Assembly (NCBI GenBank): GCA_046262355.1
Contig: JBHEMX010000079.1
Coordinates: forward strand, 1-8,568
Length of the DNA stretch: 8,568 bases
From: DATADD01 sp046262355
GTDB lineage: Bacteria; Actinomycetota; CADDZG01; WHSQ01
Reading direction: 5' to 3'
Part shown: in pieces, positions 4,997 to 8,568 of the stretch
How the letters are laid out: every line of letters starts with the position of its first letter
Numbering within the stretch: the stretch's first letter is position 1
Notes under the pieces: generated by a model
Told to the model about the DNA's origin: nothing
The model's database searches: none
Seen by the model: the letters and a program-made list of their open reading frames with translations, nothing else
Program-made: the position numbers and the translations under genes

Positions 4997-7599
4997 CTCG
5001 GCGTGGTACTCGAGAGGGAAGCGGATGTCGGCGAGCCGGGTGTCGGCTCCTGCGCAACGGCGGTGGCGCTGCGACCGCTGACCTCGGCCGCGACGTCGAT
5101 GTACCGCGACACGGCATCGCGCCTGATCACCGTCGGCGTCGGGCGGACACGAACGTCCGCGACGTCCCCCAGGCGCAGATAGCCGCCGCCGGGCCTGTCG
5201 ATCAGCAGGTTGCCCACGCTCGACACGCTCTTGCGCGTGGCGGGCACCCCCTGCACGACGACGTCGAACACCTTCTGCTCCTGGAAGATGGATCCGACCT
5301 GAATGCCCTGCAGCAACGTGGCCTCGGCGCGCCGTACCTCGCCGGGATTTATTCCGAAGCGCCGCGCCTTGGCGAGGTCGACCTCTATCTCGAGGGTCGG
5401 CTTGACGTCCGGCGTCTCGAGGAGAGGATCGACGATGCCGCCGACACCGGACATGACGCGGCGCACCTTCTCGGCCTCTCGGCGTAGGACGTCCAGGTTC
5501 TGCCCGTAGACGCGTACGGCGATCGGCTTGTCGGTCCCCGTCAGTATTTCGAGCTCCTTCCTGGAGTTGGACTCGCGGCCGTCCTCGAGGGCGCCGACGT
5601 TCCGGATCTGCTGCTCGGAGTACGTGACGACGTCGCTCTCAACCTCGGGCACGCGGGTGACCACCTGCTCGATGGAGGCGACCGTCGCCTCATGGTCGGC
5701 GTCCTCGCCGATCCCCACCCACAGCTCGCTCGAATTGACGTCGACGATCCGGTCTCCCGTGATCGCTCGGCCGATCTGGGCGCCCCCGGGGAGCGACCGC
5801 AGCTCGCGACCGGCCTCCGCGGTGATGCGATTCATCTTCGGCTTCGACGCGCCCGGGGGCCCGTTCAGCCGGACGAGCACATCCCTGTCCTTGAAGGCGG
5901 GAATCGGCGAGAGCTCGAGCACGGGGAGTGCCGCGAGGGCGCCCGCGACGCACGCTCCCGAGGCGATGAGCGCGGCCCGCGGCGTGCGCAGCGCGCGGCC
6001 CAGCGCGGCCGCATAGCGGGGGCTCAGCCAGCGCAGGACCGGGGACTCGCGGCCGACGCGTGGGGCCCTCGAGAAGAGGAGCACGCTCAAGGCGGGCGAG
6101 AGGGTGAGAGCCACCACCATCGACGCAAGCACCGCCAGCAGGTAGGCAACCGCGAGCGGCTCGAAGAATGCCCCGGGCCGACCTCCCATGACGAGGACCG
6201 GCACGACGGCGAGCAGGAGGATCAGGGTTGCGTATGCGGCGGGGCCTCGGACCTCGGCGGAGGCCTCGAGAACGACGTCCGAGGTCCACTTCACGCGCCC
6301 TTCGTCGCTGTGTTGGCGGAGGCGTCGCAGGACATTCTCGACGCCCACCACCGCGTCGTCGACCACCACGGCGACGGCCGCCGCGAGGCCGGCGAAGGCG
6401 ATCGCGTTGAGCGGCTGGCCGAGCAGGTCGAGGAGGAGGGCGGCGGTGATCAGCGATGACGGGATCGTCACGAGGCTGACTAACGCGGCGCGCCACTCGA
6501 ACAGGAGCGCAGCGACAGCGGCGACCAGCAGTAGCCCACCGAGCAGGAGGGCGAGGGTCAGGTTGCCGAGCGCCTGCTCTATGAACCTCGCGGGCCGGAA
6601 GAGCTCGTCGTCGACCTGGATGCCCGAGAGGCCGGGCTCGAGCGTGTCGAGGGCCTCCTGGACGCCCTTGGTCACCTCCAGGCTGTTGGCGGCGGGGAAC
6701 TTCTCGACGACGAGTACAAGACCGTTGGCGCCATTGACGACGGCATCCCCTATCAGCGGCTGGTGACCCTCGACCACCGTCGTTACGTCGGTCAGGCGCA
6801 GCCTGCCGTCCGTGCCTTCGACCGGGACCTCGCCCAGGGCCTCTGGGGTCGCCAGGTTCTCGAACGCGTGGCGGACCTGAAGCCTCTGGTTGGGCGTCTC
6901 GACGAAACCGCCGGTCCCAGGCGTCGAGGCCTCGAGGAAGGTGAGTGGAGAGACCAGTTGGGCATTGCCCGTGGTCCTCACGACCTCGTTCAGCGTGATG
7001 CCGCGCCGGCGCAGGCGCTCGGGGTCCACTTGCACCTGCAGCTGGTGGTCACGCTGTCCCCAGATCGCCACGTTGGCCACTCCGGGGACGCCCATGAGCC
7101 GCGGCCTGATCTTCCAGCGGGCGACGACCGAGGCCTCGATCAGCGAGATGCCGTTGGGATCGAGTCCGATCATCATCGCCCGGCTCGATGAGGACAGGGG
7201 CTGGATCATGGTGGGCGGCTTCGAGACGTTCGGGAACGCCTGCCCACCCAGCTGGGTCAGGCGTTCCTGCACGAGCTGGCGGGCCTGGAACAGCTCGGTG
7301 CCAGGCTCGAAGACCATGACGATCGATGACAGCCCAGGCACCGACTCAGAGCGAATCGTCTCGATGCCCGCCACCCCGTTGAGCAGGTCGGCCTCGAGCG
7401 GGACCGTAATCAGCTGCTCGACTTCGTCCGCAGCCAGCCCCAGCGCCTCGGTCTGAATCTCGACGTACGGCGGGGGGAACTCCGGCAGGACGTCAACCGG
7501 CGCATCCCTGAGCTGGGCGACCCCGAACGCCATCACGGCGACGGCGGCCCCGACCACCAGGAGGCGGAACTGCAGGCTCCCGCGGACGACCGCGCGCAT
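4993..7599 (-). CDS. RND-2 N-terminal piece: heavy-metal-efflux-type RND permease, frameshifted before TM8
   Basis: This is the first gene of the operon, starting at ATG 7599-7597. It has TM1 at about 11-30, the first porter half to about 340, TM2-TM6 at about 347-510, TM7 at about 542-562 and the second porter half to about 850. It parallels RND-1 throughout (VDVLPEFPPPYVEIQT, VPGVANVAIWGQR, GTGGFVETPNQR, VVEGHQPLIGDAV), so the two are diverged paralogues. TM4 reads VVVDDAVVGVEN: D414, D415 and E421 are kept, but glycine 419 replaces RND-1 D424. The second porter half has about 15 extra residues near 667-683 (GALEDGRESNSRKE). The last 18 residues (851-868) are out of frame, because one base is apparently missing near 5047; the correct frame continues in the piece at 4340-4996. 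Repaired, the protein would be 1086 residues, normal for the family. Metal or other substrate is unknown. If the frameshift is real, this piece lacks five membrane segments and is probably not functional alone. Confidence 0.9.
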   Translation of the reverse strand: MRAVVRGSLQFRLLVVGAAVAVMAFGVAQLRDAPVDVLPEFPPPYVEIQTEALGLAADEVEQLITVPLEADLLNGVAGIETIRSESVPGLSSIVMVFEPGTELFQARQLVQERLTQLGGQAFPNVSKPPTMIQPLSSSSRAMMIGLDPNGISLIEASVVARWKIRPRLMGVPGVANVAIWGQRDHQLQVQVDPERLRRRGITLNEVVRTTGNAQLVSPLTFLEASTPGTGGFVETPNQRLQVRHAFENLATPEALGEVPVEGTDGRLRLTDVTTVVEGHQPLIGDAVVNGANGLVLVVEKFPAANSLEVTKGVQEALDTLEPGLSGIQVDDELFRPARFIEQALGNLTLALLLGGLLLVAAVAALLFEWRAALVSLVTIPSSLITAALLLDLLGQPLNAIAFAGLAAAVAVVVDDAVVGVENVLRRLRQHSDEGRVKWTSDVVLEASAEVRGPAAYATLILLLAVVPVLVMGGRPGAFFEPLAVAYLLAVLASMVVALTLSPALSVLLFSRAPRVGRESPVLRWLSPRYAAALGRALRTPRAALIASGACVAGALAALPVLELSPIPAFKDRDVLVRLNGPPGASKPKMNRITAEAGRELRSLPGGAQIGRAITGDRIVDVNSSELWVGIGEDADHEATVASIEQVVTRVPEVESDVVTYSEQQIRNVGALEDGRESNSRKELEILTGTDKPIAVRVYGQNLDVLRREAEKVRRVMSGVGGIVDPLLETPDVKPTLEIEVDLAKARRFGINPGEVRRAEATLLQGIQVGSIFQEQKVFDVVVQGVPATRKSVSSVGNLLIDRPGGGYLRLGDVADVRVRPTPTVIRRDAVSRYIDVAAEVSGRSATAVAQEPTPGSPTSASLSSTTPR
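5045..5050 (-). other. Frameshift site in RND-2 (one base missing)
   Basis: The minus strand reads GCGCAGGAGCCGACACC here. Adding one G (GAGGCC in place of GAGCC) gives AVAQEADTRLADIRFP. The 21 residues from the GR of this region then match RND-1 GRDLGSVVDEVEDRLEEVRFP position for position with no gap, and YHAEV follows in both. No slippery heptamer is visible, so programmed frameshifting is unlikely. Confidence 0.85.
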
Positions 7600-7682
7600 C
7601 AGAGCTCGGGGTCCCGGCCGCTTCGAGGCAAGGCCACGTCATCGGCGGGGGCCGTCTCGTCGCAGACCTGCCCTCTCGTCAT
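7599..7682 (-). CDS. Possible 27-aa leader ORF coupled to RND-2
   Basis: A small ORF starts at ATG 7682-7680 and stops with TGA 7601-7599, sharing its last base with the RND-2 ATG (TGATG). It reads MTRGQVCDETAPADDVALPR followed by SGRDPEL. A GAGGGGG run lies about 11 bases before its ATG, whereas RND-2 itself has only a weak ribosome site. That would fit translational coupling from a leader ORF. I recognise no family. Its coding sequence contains part of the tandem repeat at 7655-7696. In GC-rich DNA an ORF this short is easily accidental, so this stays a candidate. Confidence 0.25.
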   Translation of the reverse strand: MTRGQVCDETAPADDVALPRSGRDPEL

Positions 7683-7696
7683 CGCGGACCTGACCC
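7655..7696. repeat. Two-copy tandem imperfect repeat in the RND-2 leader
   Basis: Copy one (7655-7673) reads tctcgtcgcagacctgccc. Copy two (7674-7696) follows at once, with the same order of bases, three added (cat, or equivalent alignment) and a few changes: tctcgtc, atcgcggacctg, accc. Each contains GACCTG. It lies between the promoter and the RND-2 start and overlaps the possible small ORF. It may be a duplicated regulator site or a chance slippage duplication. Confidence 0.5.
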
Positions 7697-7737
7697 CCTC
7701 GTTTGGGCAGGAGCCCCCGCGGCCGTCTACCAGGGGC

Positions 7738-7764
7738 CTCTCATGGCTCTCATCTTCCTCTCAT
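7738..7764. repeat. Three direct CTCTCAT heptamers (ATGAGAG on minus strand)
   Basis: Exact copies lie at 7738-7744, 7747-7753 and 7758-7764, with start-to-start spacing of 9 and 11 bases. On the minus strand they begin at the -10 box and run across the expected transcription start into the leader. Same-face spacing near one helical turn is typical of sites for OmpR/PhoB-type regulators, and this position would suit repression. The regulator is not in the window. Confidence 0.6.
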
Positions 7765-7792
7765 ACTATGGACGATGTGACTTACCTGTCAA
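7763..7792 (-). promoter_or_regulatory. Sigma-70-like promoter of the RND operon
   Basis: On the minus strand a perfect -35 box TTGACA (7792-7787) is followed by 18 bases and a -10 box TAGTAT (7768-7763, four of six consensus). Transcription would begin near 7756, giving a leader of about 155 bases before RND-2. It is the only clear promoter before the three overlapping genes, so it probably drives them all. Confidence 0.65.
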
Positions 7793-7875
7793 GGGGGTCG
7801 CAGGTGCCTTAATGGGCCGTGAACGGAGCGGCAACGGATCGCCCGAGATCGCGTCGCCCCGCGTGATTACACCCC

Positions 7876-7881
7876 TACACT
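7876..7881 (+). promoter_or_regulatory. Possible -10 box for the TSUP permease gene
   Basis: TACACT matches four of six consensus bases and lies 13 bases before the ATG at 7895. Transcription would start only a few bases before the gene, giving a very short leader or almost none, as is common in actinobacteria. No recognisable -35 box is seen, and no good ribosome site precedes the ATG. This is weak evidence. Confidence 0.25.
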
Positions 7882-7894
7882 GAGCACGCTGCGC

Positions 7895-8568
7895 ATGTCG
7901 CCCGTCGAAGCCGCGGTTGTCGCCGGATGGTCGTTCGTGGTCGCACTTGCCGGTGGCCTAGTCGGCTTGGTTCTCGGCAACCTCCGGCTCCCGATCGTGT
8001 TGCTTCTCGCTTCGTCCCCGGCCGCGGGCGGTGGTGCGAATATCGCCATTTCGGGAGTCGCCGCCACGGCGGCTGCCGCCGGACACCTTCGGGCCGGTCG
8101 CATCAATTGGCGACTGTTCGCCTGGATGGCTCCGCCCTCGATCGTTGGAGCGGTCGCGGGCGGCTACCTCGCCGGAGTGATACCCGAGTCGGCCCTGCTC
8201 TTGGCCATCGCCGCGGTGCTGCTCTACAGCGGGTTCGACCTGGTCCGATGGGAGCGGGCAACCGGGCCGGCTGAGGCTTCCGGGGATCGACGCCTTGATC
8301 TAGGAGCCGCTGTCTTGTCGGGTTTTGTGATCGGACTCCTCGGCGGCCTTGTCGGCCTGATTCTCGGCGCACTCAGAATGCCTGCCCTGCTGAAGCTCGT
8401 GGGTGAGGCACCCGCTCGCGCCGTCGGCACGAACCTCACAGTGGGGGTCGTCGTCGGGATGGCGGGCCTTCTCGGTCATCTGCCGACGGCCGCACCTGAC
8501 TGGGATCTTCTCGTGCTGGGAGCCGCCGCCTCCGTCCCCGGTGCGCTGCTCGGCGCGCGCTTGACGGG
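7895..8568 (+). CDS. TSUP (TauE/SafE, DUF81) family membrane permease, C-terminus beyond window
   Basis: The frame from ATG 7895-7897 stays open to the right edge (224 codons plus two bases); the previous in-frame stop is TGA 7820-7822, and no ATG, GTG or TTG lies between. The protein is almost wholly hydrophobic, with an internal duplication typical of TSUP: GGLVGLVLGNLRLP at 20-33 and GGLVGLILGALRMP at 150-163. The second half has AVGTNLTVGVVVGMAGLLGH (177-195), close to the family GT(S/N)L signature. The first half has AAGGGANIAISGVAATAAAAG in its place. Membrane spans are about 10-30, 48-63, 75-95, 97-113, 136-160, 178-196 and 205-220. TSUP members move sulfite, sulfonates, sulfoacetate or related organic anions across the cytoplasmic membrane; the substrate here cannot be read from sequence. 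It is divergent from the RND operon and shares its control region, so common regulation is possible but unproven. Confidence 0.85.
   Translation, partial: MSPVEAAVVAGWSFVVALAGGLVGLVLGNLRLPIVLLLASSPAAGGGANIAISGVAATAAAAGHLRAGRINWRLFAWMAPPSIVGAVAGGYLAGVIPESALLLAIAAVLLYSGFDLVRWERATGPAEASGDRRLDLGAAVLSGFVIGLLGGLVGLILGALRMPALLKLVGEAPARAVGTNLTVGVVVGMAGLLGHLPTAAPDWDLLVLGAAASVPGALLGARLT

Larger units (their letters stand above)
7600..7894. other. Divergent control region between the RND operon and the TSUP permease gene
   Basis: These 295 bases separate two divergent genes. They hold a clear minus-strand promoter, three ATGAGAG heptamers, a tandem imperfect repeat, a possible small ORF, and a weak plus-strand -10-like box. 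An ACCTG/CAGGT dyad (7784-7788 and 7801-7805) with 12 bases between the arms brackets the minus-strand -35 box. In the RND-2 leader, 7711-7718 and 7733-7740 can pair (gagccccc with ggggcctc, one mismatch) around a 14-base loop. The predicted RND-2 mRNA leader is about 155 bases. I see no tRNA, rRNA or known riboswitch fold. Confidence 0.55.

Noticed and set aside
5040..5056. Programmed ribosomal frameshifting in RND-2
   Set aside because: No slippery heptamer at the join; the shift is fully explained by one missing G.
5690..6496. 268-aa minus-strand ORF inside RND-2
   Set aside because: Out-of-frame reading of the RND-2 coding region, dominated by R, P, A and G.
7763..7792. MerR-type metal-responsive operator in the RND promoter
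   Set aside because: The spacer is 18 bases, not the usual 19-20, and contains no inverted repeat between the -35 and -10 boxes.
7867..8439. Minus-strand ORFs opposite the TSUP gene
   Set aside because: The plus frame encodes a duplicated membrane protein with family motifs; the minus frames are proline- and arginine-rich shadows.
1..8568. CRISPR array, insertion sequence, tRNA or rRNA
   Set aside because: No regularly spaced repeats, transposase-like protein, terminal inverted repeats or RNA gene signatures were seen on either strand.

Overview
This is a GC-rich window whose real codons almost always end in G or C. It holds an operon for export of metals or other small molecules by RND (resistance-nodulation-division) permeases, read on the minus strand. 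It is flanked by a secreted phosphoesterase (minus strand, cut by the left edge) and a divergent TSUP-family permease (plus strand, cut by the right edge). Four things together suggest a deep-branching actinobacterium of the Thermoleophilia type (Solirubrobacterales or Gaiellales): the phosphoesterase family, the TTG start, the lipoprotein mini-adaptor, and HME-type RND permeases with no outer-membrane channel gene in the window. This is an inference from remembered families; another GC-rich soil phylum is possible.

Layout from left to right. Positions 1-639 (minus) are the N-terminal 213 residues of a secreted calcineurin-like metallophosphoesterase. Positions 640-781 are a short spacer. Positions 782-3919 (minus) are an intact RND permease (RND-1, 1045 aa). 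Positions 3916-4362 (minus) are a 148-aa lipoprotein that looks like the membrane-proximal domain of an RND adaptor with everything else deleted. Positions 4340-7599 (minus) are a second RND permease (RND-2), broken by one apparent missing base near 5047 into an 868-aa N-terminal piece and a 218-aa C-terminal piece. Positions 7600-7894 are the divergent control region. From 7895 to the right edge (plus) is a TSUP-family membrane permease.

The operon order in transcription is RND-2, mini-adaptor, RND-1. All joints overlap: 23 bases between RND-2 and the adaptor, and 4 bases (TTGA) between the adaptor and RND-1. The three products are therefore probably made in fixed ratio and may form one complex. 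A good sigma-70-like promoter (TTGACA, 18 bases, TAGTAT) lies about 165 bases before RND-2. Three direct ATGAGAG heptamers sit at and just after its -10 box, and a tandem imperfect repeat with a small overlapping ORF follows.

The most interesting reading is a two-permease RND system with a stripped-down adaptor, suited to a cell without a tripartite envelope channel. The main caveat is the RND-2 frameshift, which may be a sequencing error, a recent mutation, or less likely a natural split just before membrane segment 8.
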